Below, one piece after another: positions 19,701-29,720 of a stretch of 64,000 bases of DNA. How positions within the stretch are numbered: position 1 is the stretch's first letter; the number at the start of each line of letters is the position of its first letter. The position numbers and the translations under genes were made by a program. The notes below the pieces were generated by a model, which was not told the DNA's origin, did no database searches, and saw only the letters and a program-made list of their open reading frames with translations. Origin of the DNA: Blattamonas nauphoetae (Eukaryota > Preaxostyla > Oxymonadida); contig JARBJD010000144.1 in assembly GCA_033064195.1 (NCBI GenBank), forward strand, positions 1 to 64,000, written 5' to 3'.

Positions 19701-20546
19701 ATGCAAAGAACAAATTTATCTCTTACAGCGTATGTGAATGCAAAAATAAGTGAAGCATCAAGTAGGAATATTTCTCATGAAGTTCAATCACAAATTCATC
19801 CAGACTTGAATTTCAATCGCAATAGTGTTAATGTCCTCGTTGGAAACAGAGGAAGTGGAAAAACATTCAATGCTCTTCGAGAAGTTGCCAAGCTCCAAAA
19901 TGTTCAAGTCAGAAATGAACTCTTTCACCTGTTTGTCTTTGTCACTGATAAGAACATTGATCCAACATTCGACAAGTTCAAACCAATACTGAATGTTCCT
20001 TACGTAAAAGTGAAATACGATGAAGCACTACCATTTCTGTTGGAATTGTCTCAATCAAAGGCAGCTTATGAAGAAATTATTGACCATCAGTGGCAAGATA
20101 GAATTACTGATGAATGCAGAGATGATCTCTTTAATGCTCTATACATTGATGACTTCTCAGTGAAGAATCTCCAAACGATTATTCTCCTTGATGACTGTCG
20201 CAGAATCCTTGGTGAACGGAGAACATCCAAAAATAGAATGACAATGATGGACTTGTTACTGGAGAATCGACAACCAAAGTTCACTTTCTTTCTGACGATG
20301 CATGAGCTGTTCAGTTTGTCAGCAGACATGAAGTCAAACATTGATTCAATGTGGATCTTTGGAGGATTCAACAGAGAACGAATCAGCAGAGTCTATCCTC
20401 AACTGAATGCACCAATTGACATTCGACAGTTCTGGAACATCTATCAACGAAAGCAAAAGTGTGAAGCAATCATTCTTCGATACAATACAGATGGAGTTGC
20501 ACTGACAGAGATCAACAAGGATGGTTTAATTCGTAGTGTCCGATAG
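19701..20546 (+). CDS. FtsK/HerA-type genome-packaging ATPase (281 aa)
   Basis: P-loop ATPase thought to pump element DNA into capsids. The Walker A motif GNRGSGKT lies at about residues 48-55 and a Walker B strand TIILLDD at about residues 154-160. A conserved FFLTMHEL segment follows, as in A32-like packaging ATPases of Polintons, virophages and large DNA viruses. Length is typical. It is the only gene of the element on the plus strand, and its end overlaps the convergent coiled-coil gene at 20526 by 21 bp. The upstream region lacks the clear T6AT5 motif of the minus-strand genes. Confidence 0.9.
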   Translation: MQRTNLSLTAYVNAKISEASSRNISHEVQSQIHPDLNFNRNSVNVLVGNRGSGKTFNALREVAKLQNVQVRNELFHLFVFVTDKNIDPTFDKFKPILNVPYVKVKYDEALPFLLELSQSKAAYEEIIDHQWQDRITDECRDDLFNALYIDDFSVKNLQTIILLDDCRRILGERRTSKNRMTMMDLLLENRQPKFTFFLTMHELFSLSADMKSNIDSMWIFGGFNRERISRVYPQLNAPIDIRQFWNIYQRKQKCEAIILRYNTDGVALTEINKDGLIRSVR

Positions 20547-20942
20547 CTCTTGGATGAGAGTTCCAATAGTCTCGTCAAGACTTCGAAGCCTCATGCTGAG
20601 AGTGTCTGTCAACGTTCGAATTGATTCTTCAATATCTGATAATCTTTGATCAATCGAGAGTGAGTTGGATACGTCGAGGTTGTCATTGTTTATTTTTCTA
20701 AGTGCAATTTCACCTCTTATTTTTGTGATTTTGTATCCATCAATTCTGATCAATCTATTCAGTTTCTGAGTGGTGTATTCGTTCAGTTCTTTTCTGTTCT
20801 TTTCCAAAAACTTCTGAAAATCATAGATGTTTTCAAAACATTTCTGTTCAGGATCAAACGGTTCTAAAATCTTTAGATCTTTATCAAAATGTTCTAAAAA
20901 CTTTGAATCTTTTCCAAACTGTTCTAAACTGTTCCGAATCAT
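20526..20942 (-). CDS. Small coiled-coil Polinton protein (138 aa)
   Basis: Glu/Lys/Asp-rich, largely helical, with a C-terminal heptad-like stretch (RLSDIEESIRTLTDTL). I take the ATG at 20942, preceded by the T-rich stretch ATATTTTTATTC, since it does not overlap the integrase stop at 20980. Longer in-frame starts exist (20999) but would overlap the integrase. The 3' end overlaps the convergent ATPase gene. Function unknown; an oligomeric structural or fibre-like role is possible. Confidence 0.55.
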   Translation of the reverse strand: MIRNSLEQFGKDSKFLEHFDKDLKILEPFDPEQKCFENIYDFQKFLEKNRKELNEYTTQKLNRLIRIDGYKITKIRGEIALRKINNDNLDVSNSLSIDQRLSDIEESIRTLTDTLSMRLRSLDETIGTLIQELSDTTN

Positions 20943-20979
20943 TTTAAACAGAATAAAAATATTTGAAACACTTTTGAAA

Positions 20980-22917
20980 TTAAACGATATTAAATCCATC
21001 AATGAACTCTGGTGATAAATCATCAATGGAAGCAGCATGATATTTTGTGTGTTGGATTGGAACGTACACTGTTTTTGGTAGACACGTGAGACCATTCAGT
21101 AATCTTACAACAACATTTCCGTGTTTGTACTCAATGAATTGTCCATCAAATTGAAACTGTCTTCGCTTCTTCTGAAACTTGGCAACAGTCTTGTTCAAGT
21201 CAAGATGAATCAACAAGATGTTTCCTGGTTTGTATCGCCAAAGCAGTTGTGTTGTCTGCCGTCTTTGGATGTTCTTTAATTGTTCTTCACAACTGGAGAT
21301 GTACAGAGCTTCGATTTCACGATTGTTCTGTGCTTGCTGTGGAGTGAACTTGTTCCAGTACGCTCGATGTGGAGTCATGTTGTAGTATTCAACCATCTGA
21401 TTCATCAGTGAATGATTTGCCATTTGTGTTGCATTGTCTTGGAATCCATCTCTGATTGTTCTGATCACTCGATCGACAATTCTGTTATGATTAGTGAATG
21501 GTGAACTTGTGAAATATGTACTGACTTTCTGTTGCTCAAAATACGTTTGTGCTTCTCCACTTGTCCATGCTGCTTCTCCATCACCACGAATGTTATTTAC
21601 ATGAACTCCACGATGATTAATCAGATCATTGATTGCAGTCTTGACTTTGCTCCAAGATTTATCCAATACAGGAATTACTACCAAGTATTTGGTGTTTATG
21701 TTGATGGCAAATAGGTAGATCTGCAGTACTGCTTTTGACGTTGGTGATTGGATAAAGACAAGATCAATTTCCCAGGATCCAAACTTGGGAGAAAAGTAAG
21801 GTCTGTCACATTTCTGAGGAACCTTTTTGTCTGATGTCTGATGTGGATCTCCAGTGATGTCTTTGGACATAAATTGCATCTTTGATCGAAAAGGATATTG
21901 TATTTTTGTCACAACTGTTTGTATTTTTGGTTGATCAATCATCAATGTGTCAACTCCTTTTTCCCTCCTTATTTTCCGAGGATGTGCAATACTCCATCTG
22001 TGAATATATTCATCGTACCAGTCCTGAAATGATCGTCCTCCAAATGGGATTTGTTTGGGATGTGCTAAAATGAACTCAGTTTCGTCATTTCCGAGAGTTC
22101 TGCTTACGTGTGAAAGAATGAACATATCTCGATTCAGTTTCTTTGATTCAACAATCTGTTTGTCAATGAATTGTTCCATTTTATGTTGATTGTCCAACAT
22201 TGAATGCTCGGCTTTTATTTGTTCCTCCTCTGAATTGTCCTTCTGTTGATGATCAAAATAGCCTTTCACTTGTTCCAACATTCCCAGTACTTGCCTTGTC
22301 GTTGGTTCGACCTTGTTGATCTCTCTCACATATGGCACAAAACCTTTGTCAATCTTCACAATTGTTGGTGGATCAGGTGACTTGGGGATCAGTGGATCAT
22401 CATCTTCAAACCTCATCTCTTTCATTGGGAATTCATATTCTGAGTCAATTGATGTCGGATTTCTCTTCTGTCCAGGAATGATTGGAGATTCAGGTGTTTC
22501 AATAGGTAATGGTTGTGATTTTTGACTCGGAGATAGTGTTGGAATGACGATTGCTGGTGGTTGATTGAAATGAATATTCTGTGCTTCCTGATAATATCGT
22601 TGATATGCTCTGTATGCTTGTCTTGCATCGTTGTTACTGAGGATCCATCCGGTGAATTGTTTCACAAATCTTTGAACTACAATTTTTCCATCAGCAATGT
22701 TTAAATCAGGAGGTAATTCTCCATTCAGCCAATCATTGAAGTATGTCTCATCATTTGTGTCGTATGCTCCGTTTGAATCATTGACATGATAGGTTGGTAA
22801 ACTTTGTGAAAACGAAAGTGTGGCATTGTATTTTTTTGTCTTGGAATGGAACGTGTTGTCCAAGAGGTTCTTCACTATTCGATCAATTTGTGCTGAATTC
22901 AAATACGGTCTACTCAT
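20980..22917 (-). CDS. Retroviral-type integrase of the Polinton (645 aa)
   Basis: The integrase inserts the element and makes the 6-bp target duplication. The rve core is recognisable from about residue 350: WEIDLVFIQSP, the IRGDGEAAW segment and a following helix with NHNRIVDRVIRTIRDGF. After the core comes a C-terminal SH3/chromo-like beta-barrel region (RYKPGNILLI, then VVVRLLNG). The N-terminal 200 residues are rich in Pro, Gln and Ser and unrecognised. A T-rich motif at 22924-22932 lies six bases before the ATG. Confidence 0.88.
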   Translation of the reverse strand: MSRPYLNSAQIDRIVKNLLDNTFHSKTKKYNATLSFSQSLPTYHVNDSNGAYDTNDETYFNDWLNGELPPDLNIADGKIVVQRFVKQFTGWILSNNDARQAYRAYQRYYQEAQNIHFNQPPAIVIPTLSPSQKSQPLPIETPESPIIPGQKRNPTSIDSEYEFPMKEMRFEDDDPLIPKSPDPPTIVKIDKGFVPYVREINKVEPTTRQVLGMLEQVKGYFDHQQKDNSEEEQIKAEHSMLDNQHKMEQFIDKQIVESKKLNRDMFILSHVSRTLGNDETEFILAHPKQIPFGGRSFQDWYDEYIHRWSIAHPRKIRREKGVDTLMIDQPKIQTVVTKIQYPFRSKMQFMSKDITGDPHQTSDKKVPQKCDRPYFSPKFGSWEIDLVFIQSPTSKAVLQIYLFAININTKYLVVIPVLDKSWSKVKTAINDLINHRGVHVNNIRGDGEAAWTSGEAQTYFEQQKVSTYFTSSPFTNHNRIVDRVIRTIRDGFQDNATQMANHSLMNQMVEYYNMTPHRAYWNKFTPQQAQNNREIEALYISSCEEQLKNIQRRQTTQLLWRYKPGNILLIHLDLNKTVAKFQKKRRQFQFDGQFIEYKHGNVVVRLLNGLTCLPKTVYVPIQHTKYHAASIDDLSPEFIDGFNIV

Positions 22918-22923
22918 TTCTAC

Positions 22924-22932
22924 AAAAATAAA
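22924..22932 (-). promoter_or_regulatory. Polinton T-rich start motif
   Basis: TTTATTTTT, 6 nt before the ATG at 22917; the junction reads TTTTTGTAGAAATG. Confidence 0.55.
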
Positions 22933-22940
22933 GTTTGTGT

Positions 22941-25900
22941 TTATTCGATTAGATAATCAGTTGCTTTCAGTCCATGAATGAATGGAGGACATGATTCATT
23001 TTCAAGTACGATTGCCTTCAGATGAATTCCACTGAGACTGAGTTTCTGTTGTTGTATTTTCGCTATCTCAAATCCATTAGTGTCATCGTCAGAATGAACT
23101 CTTCTCGTTTGAAAGTTCAATGTTGTAGTCACAGTCTTTTCTCCATTGAGACACTTCACATAATCGTCACTCGTGATATTTGTTTTCTTTAATGACACTC
23201 CTTTGATCTTTCATTTTTCATCGAGAGAGTAACACTTTGGTGCAAGACAGATCATCTGTTCACCTTCTTTTTCAATTGCTAATCCCAACAACTTCTTCTC
23301 ATCATCAACTCCTTTTTCAGGATTGGGGAACCATTCATATTTGTGAGCATCATAGAATTCCTTGTCAGCAATAACGTGTTCAAATTGTTGATGAATACCT
23401 GCATTCGGATCACCACTAATTGCCCAGTACGCAGAGTCAGTATCTCCCTCACAGAAGTGAATCTTGTTCATGTCTAGGCACTTGTATATGAAATGATAAG
23501 TGAAATTCAGATACCAGAACTTGGCATTGTCGAGTGTGAATACTGCTTCTTGCAGACATGTTTTGCAGGATGCTTTCTCTCTGTCTTCAATCACGATGTA
23601 GTTGTCCTCATTGATCTCTCTTGTCGCTACAAATCCCTTCATCATCTGTTTCAAGTATGTTCTCTTCTCATTGCAGATTGTGATTGAGTTGTACTTCTCA
23701 GTGTTCATTCCATCATATCCGTAGCTTCCATTTAAGTTGGTCTTACAGAACTGTTCTTTTCCTTTGTTTCCAACCTTCATTGCTTCTATTCTATCATTCA
23801 TGAATGAGGTCACAAATGGTTCAAATCCAGCATGTCTCGAGAATACCATCACACTCTTGATGTCGACGACGATGAAGTGACAATTGTCGATGAGGAACCA
23901 CAGATAGTATGTCGAAAAGAACATATACTGATCGTGTGTGCTCAAGAGTTGGGTCAGCTTTCTTTGTTTATCATCAGTCTTCAATCCATGTTTCTTCATC
24001 AACGAATATGTCTTCTCTCCGATGTTCTCTTCAGTCGTATTGACCACAATGTTTCTAAAGATTGGTGGGAAGTTAATGAAATCATTAATGTACTTTTCAT
24101 CAATATGTCCTTTCAGTTCTGCAACGAAAAGTGTCTTCTGATTCTTGTTCTCGATAATCTCACGACATTCCTTATCTCCTGTTGCGGTGTACAAACATCT
24201 TCCTGGCATGTACATTCTGTGATTAGTATAAGGATTGTTCTTGTTCTTGATTGATGAGAAAGCACTTGGATACAGTGAATTGAAGTCAAAACCACAAACG
24301 TGAGTCATGACGTGTTCTGTATCTTTGGAGATCACCTTACCATCTTCGTATGTGAAGTGATTGATTGGAGTCACGTCTTTGATGTTCTGTCGATGTTGAA
24401 CATTCGATAATCCACCTGTCACTGCTGCTCTCAGTTTGTGATATGTTTGCTCATGTGTCAGAGTCATTGGTAATGATTTCCAGATGCAGTACTTCTTGAG
24501 TTGAATTCTCAATCGTGTGAGATGTTCATCATGGTCTGACTTGTAGGTGTTGCAGTAATCACAACATATCTTCACGTTCTCTTTTGAATGTCCTTTTGAA
24601 TTGTCGATTCTGTCCAGTGTTGGTCGTACTGCTTGTGTGAAGTGACACTTGCAGATATAGCACACTTTCTTGCACTGTTGAACAAACCACTCATAGTCTG
24701 CTTCAGTTACGTTTTTGTTAGTATTGCGATGAGCTTTCTGGTCTTGGTACCTGTATCCTTCAACTTTGTATTTCCAGTATTGTTTGGTGATCTTGATTGG
24801 ACCAGAATCGTCACATTCGTTGTAGTCAGCATCAATATCAAAGTCCTTGTAGGCACACGCATACTTGATTGCTGAAGCATTGGCTGACAATGAGAGATTG
24901 TGCAACATGTCTACTTTGTATTGGAAGTTCAGATCAATGAGATTATCCAATGGTGCAATCATACATTCGACGTCTCTGATGTTGTAGAACTTGAGGTATT
25001 CCCATCTGTTCTTGAAACCTTGCTTGTTCCAATCATCAAGATAAAGTTGGTAATCGGTGTCGGACATTTCACTGTTGTTCAGACTGGAATAGAATTCATA
25101 TTTGGAGAACGGTTCTTGTTTGCTTAGCACTGTATTGTAGTCTGATGAGTCGAATGATTCGTAAGCAAAGAATGACTTCTGGAGTGTTGTATTTCCTCCA
25201 AATGCTTTGACTGCATTATCCAAAGTCATTGGTCCTGTGTATGACATCATGTCAATGAATCGAAGAACTTGTTGTGTTTTCTCGTGTCTGATCAAAACTT
25301 GTTTGTACTTTGTTGTTGATCCAAGGAAGCTCACCACTTTCCAATCCTGATCAACGAGATCACGAAAGATGAGATTTATGTCAAATCTTGAACTGTTGAA
25401 TCCAATGACACTGACTTCATTTTGAGAGGGTATTTCTGGATCATCATAGAAGTTGTCATCTCGTACTGTCTCAGCATATTTGAAGAGTTGTCGGATCCAC
25501 TGCTTCACAAAATCTTTTCCATCTCGAAGATCAAAGTAGATTGACTTCACTCCTGATTTTGTCTTAATTACTGATGCAACAGAGAGAGGTTTCAAGTGTG
25601 AGATCAACTGTGTATTGTCATCAGAGAAAAGATTGTCAAGAATGAGATCTTCCATTGTTTCGAAATCGTATGTGATGTAGTACTGCGTTGGTTTGAATTC
25701 GTCTTGTCTCTTATGTGCCATCAGAAATTCATGAGTTCTATTGTTGAGAATATGTGGAACGTACGGTCTTGGTGTTTTATCAAGTGCAATCTTTTTCACG
25801 TGTTTTCCATCTATTTCTTTACACTCAGCGAGATGCTTCTCATAATCTCTGCTGTAGTTTTTTTTCCTCACTTGGAATCCTCTCGATTGACAATATGGAC

Positions 25901-27272
25901 AGAGTTTGTATCCAGTGAGCTTCTCGGGATCAGAAATGAACATAACATGAACAAGAGTTGCAGTGAGTGGAACCATGAGAATTGGGACAACCAGAGCATC
26001 ATCATTTTCATTGATATATGATTGGCTTAGAAAATAGGTCTTCTTGTCCTCATCGTATTCATAAATGTGAACTGTTATGTTTAGGATCTTCATTGTTTCT
26101 TCCATGTCTGATGCAATATCAAATCCAGGATATTTTTGTAGATATGGTGTTAATTGATGTGATGTGAGATGGGTTAGATTCTTGCAGATGGCAAACAGTC
26201 GGTGAGCTTCAGCATTTCTGGTACACTGTGGTATTTTCCTCTCTGGAGTATCTGGAAGTGTTTTGTGCGAGACTGCCTGAAAGAAACAAATATTGTATGG
26301 TGAATCAACGTATTTAATATTGAATGTCTTCATGTGGATGGTGAGCAATGCATTTGCCTTTCCTGCAACTGGGAATCTGTAAACAGCAACAAGAATGGAG
26401 TGGAATGCTATAAACATTGTCTTTATGTCCATCAGTGTTCTCTCCTGAGATTCTTTGATCAGATTGATTGCATATTTGGAATATTCATTGATGTCAGTGT
26501 CATTTCAAATCACTGTTGGAAAGCTCTTGGATGTGTTCTCCAATTCTGGTCGGAAATCCTTGTACGTTGTCTCATCTTTGTCTTTTCTCTCAACAATCTT
26601 ACCAAAATCGATGCTTATCTTAAATGGATGATCCTTCTCTTTTTCATACACTGCTTTGATGAAGGTTGTGATTTCTTCAACGTTCTTCAGATGATTGTGG
26701 AAGTACAGTTGATATGGTTTTCCATTGTCACTCACCTTTTCGATCTCATTCTTTTTGAACTTCCTCCGTGCATTCGTTAGACATTCGTTAAACCCAATTT
26801 TGTCTCGTGGTTCAGCGAGTAAGATGCATTGATCAAAACCATCAAATTCCATCACTTTTCTTGCTTCCATTTGTTCATTCTTCTTCTGAATTATCAACAG
26901 ATTCTTCATCCAATGATCCATCAGCTTCTCTTCTATCGACTTCAGTTTCCGTGTGATCTTGAACACTTGCTTCTTCAATTCAGTTTCGTTCACTCTTGGA
27001 TTTGCTTTCATACTTTGGATTTCAGCTTTCATTTCTTCATCAATCCTCTTGTGTTCGTGCTGATCTTCAGATGCCATCAGTTGTTGGTTTTCAATTTTGT
27101 TAAGAAATGTTGAAATATTATCGTCAGGAGATGACTCTAGATATCCGACTTCTGGATTCCGAAGCATAGACGCGAGATATGAGTTCTGATGTTGATAGTT
27201 TCTGCTGTTCGGATCATACTGACGATCTTGGCCATATTTATCCTTGAATTCAAAGGTGGTGTTGGGAAACAA
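22941..27272 (-). pseudogene. Protein-primed family B DNA polymerase of the Polinton, appears broken
   Basis: The main coding part has the order expected of protein-primed PolB. An exonuclease domain carries YDFETMED (Exo I), a NSSRFDINLIF block (Exo II) and a YNIRDVE block (Exo III). The polymerase domain carries FDFNSLYPSA (motif A), NLNGSYGYDG (motif B), EGDTDSAYW (motif C) and a PKCYSL block. Between the two domains lies an HNH-like zinc module (about 24520-24680). The N-terminal region is helical, Lys/Glu-rich and unrecognised. The gene appears broken about twice in this copy, and its start is not clear. A T-rich motif lies upstream at 27346-27357. Confidence 0.85.
24520..24680 (-). other. 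HNH/endonuclease VII-like zinc module inside the Polinton polymerase
   Basis: The segment has a C-x2-C pair (CYICKC), then LDRIDNSKGHSKENVKICC and a second C-x2-C (CCDYCN), matching the ordinary HNH pattern of paired zinc cysteines around a DRID/GH core. It lies between the exonuclease and polymerase motifs. No intein-type splicing borders are seen, so it is probably a built-in domain. Confidence 0.7.
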
Positions 27273-27345
27273 TTGTTGGATTTTTCTAATGCTTTTCGTG
27301 ACAAATTGAAGCGGAGTCTCTATTTATATTCAAATTAAAAAGTTC

Positions 27346-27357
27346 AAAAATAAAAAA
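27346..27357 (-). promoter_or_regulatory. Polinton T-rich start motif before the polymerase gene
   Basis: T-rich block on the minus strand upstream of the polymerase coding region. Unlike most other copies it is more than 60 nt from the first clear coding sequence. Confidence 0.4.
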
Positions 27358-27359
27358 AG

Positions 27360-27953
27360 TTAAGCGTTTATTTTTTGTTTTCTTAAATGTGGCTTTGTTT
27401 TTGCTCTAAACCATTCATCAAGTCTAATTTTGTATATTTTATCGTCTCCGATCACTCGATATTGAAAAGGAACAAGAACTCTCTTGTACTCACCAACGAG
27501 CTCACAATTGTGCTTTCTCAACTCGTTTTCAACAAATGATTGAGTGTAATGTTTCCGACTCTTCTCATGAGTTCGTACACCTTTCATCCAGTGTGCTGGT
27601 TTTATTTTCCATTCAACTCCTTCATGAAGATACCTCACTACTGATTCTGAAGTTTTGTATTCACCAACAAGTTCACAATTCTCACTACGAAGGGATTCAA
27701 TGAATTTTTCTTTCGTGCAATAGTCATCAAATCGATGATATCGGTTTGGATCCAGATGTGGTCTTGTACCTCTGATGAATGAGGAAACATAGACTCGAAA
27801 CACCTCCTCTGGTTTAACTTCAGTAGCATATTCAAAAGTTCCATGAGACAGATATGATGTTCCACGACGAGTCAGAACTGGTTCGGTAACAAGAATTAAT
27901 TGTTCATTATTTAACATGCTGTTCAGTTTGCTTGGTGTGAGTTGGTTTGTCAT
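27360..27953 (-). CDS. Polinton protein with a duplicated ELVGEYK module (197 aa)
   Basis: The last internal gene before the right terminal inverted repeat. It contains two related modules of about 40 residues, each starting (E/H)NCELVGEYK, then an alternating beta pattern, and ending with a Trp-containing basic segment (PAHWMKG, DEWFRAK). The N-terminal 80 residues hold no recognised domain. Short repeats of this kind often bind DNA in phage and homing-enzyme proteins, but I do not recognise the family. A T-rich motif at 27975-27986 precedes the ATG by 21 nt. Confidence 0.6.
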   Translation of the reverse strand: MTNQLTPSKLNSMLNNEQLILVTEPVLTRRGTSYLSHGTFEYATEVKPEEVFRVYVSSFIRGTRPHLDPNRYHRFDDYCTKEKFIESLRSENCELVGEYKTSESVVRYLHEGVEWKIKPAHWMKGVRTHEKSRKHYTQSFVENELRKHNCELVGEYKRVLVPFQYRVIGDDKIYKIRLDEWFRAKTKPHLRKQKINA

Positions 27954-27974
27954 TTATTACAAATTAAAAAATGG

Positions 27975-27986
27975 AAAAATAAAAAA
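27975..27986 (-). promoter_or_regulatory. Polinton T-rich start motif
   Basis: 21 nt before the ATG at 27953; a second A/T block and AATAAATG lie in between. Confidence 0.5.
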
Positions 27987-28026
27987 AGTTTAACGATTAT
28001 TATTGAAGTTAGCAAATCTAACAGAA

Positions 28027-29720
28027 CAAAAATAACCGAAGAGAAGAGCCTTCCCACGTTCGTACGAGCTTCCTATAGACACCCTGATACTCCTTTGGGG
28101 ATCGTTCTATCGCGATCCTTCTAAATGACTGCTGCTGGCGAATTCCTTGAAGGGTTAAGTCTTGGGTGGGCATGATTCACGGGCACATCTAAGTGCTGCC
28201 AACATGAACCCCGGGGACAATCTTTCGATCATCCGTCTCCAATCCAACCTCCAAATCGTTCTGCGCATCAGTCACCAGGGCACCATTTTGCCTGAGTATC
28301 TTGGAACATTACGTCGAGGGCTCAATACTTGAACTTGGCCAACAACTCCTCTTCATATACAAATTAAAAAATCAGAAAGTTAAAAAAGTTTAACGTTTAT
28401 TTTTGGATCACCCATATCTCAAGAACTACTGCTCAGATCACTCTGAAAACATCAGAAATGAACTCAGCAGATCGGGATTGACCTTGGAAGAGGTTTGTGT
28501 GGTCGAAGCTCAAATTTGTATTTTTCAAACTTTGTCTGGATCTCCTCTTCATATACAAATTAAAAAATCAGAAAAGTAAAAAAGATTGACGTTTATTTTT
28601 GGACTACCCATAACTCCGGAAATACTTCTCAGATCGCACGAAACACGTCGTATATAAACTCGTCAGACCGATATTAGTCTTGTCAGTACACTTTTGGATG
28701 ATCGCAAAAATGAAGGTAAATTTTGAAAAATTCATTTTTTAATAGTCATAAATAAGAGTGAAAAAATGTGAAAAAATAAACTTTGACCAAAACAATCCAC
28801 CAATACCACAGATGCATGGGGAGGTAGTGCATGTCATTCTGGTGCATTCTGGGCGTGCCCCTGCAATGTAGACCGGTGGACCAGTCGATCCAATGACACA
28901 TCAATCGGCATAAGGAACTGATGCCAGTTCAATAGTGTGATTAGTGTCAACGTGTCAATGGAAAAATGGGAGAATTTATTTTGTTTATAAATCCACGGGT
29001 CCACGGGTCCACAGGTCCACATTGTACATTGCACATATATAACCTCCTATGCTCAAACTAATCTCCTTTTTTATTATCTTTGTCAACTGTCACCTTATAA
29101 TATGAAGAAAATTGTAGCATCAATTCTGAAAAGTCCACATAAACAAAACTGATTTATGTAATATGCCAGCTGTGAGCATGAAGAATAGTTCTTTTACAAG
29201 TCTCCGCATTACTTCCTAAGTAGTCGGTGGACTTTGTGGACTTGTGGACCTGTGGACCTGTGGATTTGTAAACAAAATAAAATCCACGAATTTCCCATTG
29301 ACACGTTGACACCAATTGCATTAGGAATCAACCACCAAATGATTGTGCCGATTGATTTGTCAATGAATCCTTTTCCACCAAAATGTACACATTCTACCAT
29401 ACCTCTACTCCGTGGACCTTGTGGACTTGTGGACCTGTGGACCTGTGGATTTGTAAACAAAATAAAATCCACGAATTTCCCATTGACACGTTGACACCAA
29501 TTGCATTAGGAATCAACCTCCAAATGATTGTGCCGATTGATTTGTCAATGAATCGACTTCCAATCATTTTTGGAGTGTATTTAATCGAAAAATGTAAGAA
29601 TTAGGTCCAAAATTCATCAAAATCGAAGAGTCGACAAATGTGTGTTTTTGAGGTCAAAAGTGATTTCTTCCGTACTAATTGGGAAGTAGGTAGATATAGA
29701 GAATCGTCTTATACACTACT
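28027..29720. repeat. Right terminal inverted repeat of the Polinton
   Basis: Pairs base for base with 11462-13155 apart from a few substitutions clustered near the inner edge. It contains two direct copies (near 28345 and 28545) of a block with CATATACAAATTAAAAAATC and AACGTTTATTTTTGGA. That block resembles the gene-start region in front of the polymerase and the 197-aa gene. The GTGGACC-type iteron blocks lie further out at 29226-29597. No gene recognised. Confidence 0.93.
29226..29597. repeat. Iteron-like direct repeats in the right terminal inverted repeat
   Basis: Two tandem blocks of about 185 bp mirror 11590-11965. Each starts with GTGGACTTGTGGACCTGTGG and continues with CCCATTGACACGTTGACACC. 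The related inverted block lies at about 28860-29010. Confidence 0.6.

Larger units (their letters stand above)
11462..29720. mobile_element. Polinton/Maverick element, nearly whole
   Basis: An 18,259-bp element with terminal inverted repeats of 1,694 bp starting AGTAGTGTATAAGACG at both ends and a perfect 6-bp target duplication GTCATG. The AG-type termini, 6-bp duplication and gene set (retroviral-type integrase, protein-primed polymerase B, FtsK/HerA ATPase, capsid-type proteins) are those of Polintons. All recognised genes except the ATPase are on the minus strand. I do not recognise the Ulp1-like maturation protease often present in the family. The two terminal repeats differ by only a handful of bases, so the insertion looks young. 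The element appears to carry about three breaks, in the polymerase and one small gene; otherwise it looks whole. Confidence 0.95.

Noticed and set aside
20943-21095. Longer version of the small coiled-coil Polinton gene starting near 21095 or 20999
   Set aside because: Both would overlap the end of the integrase gene, and the T-rich stretch lies just before the ATG at 20942.
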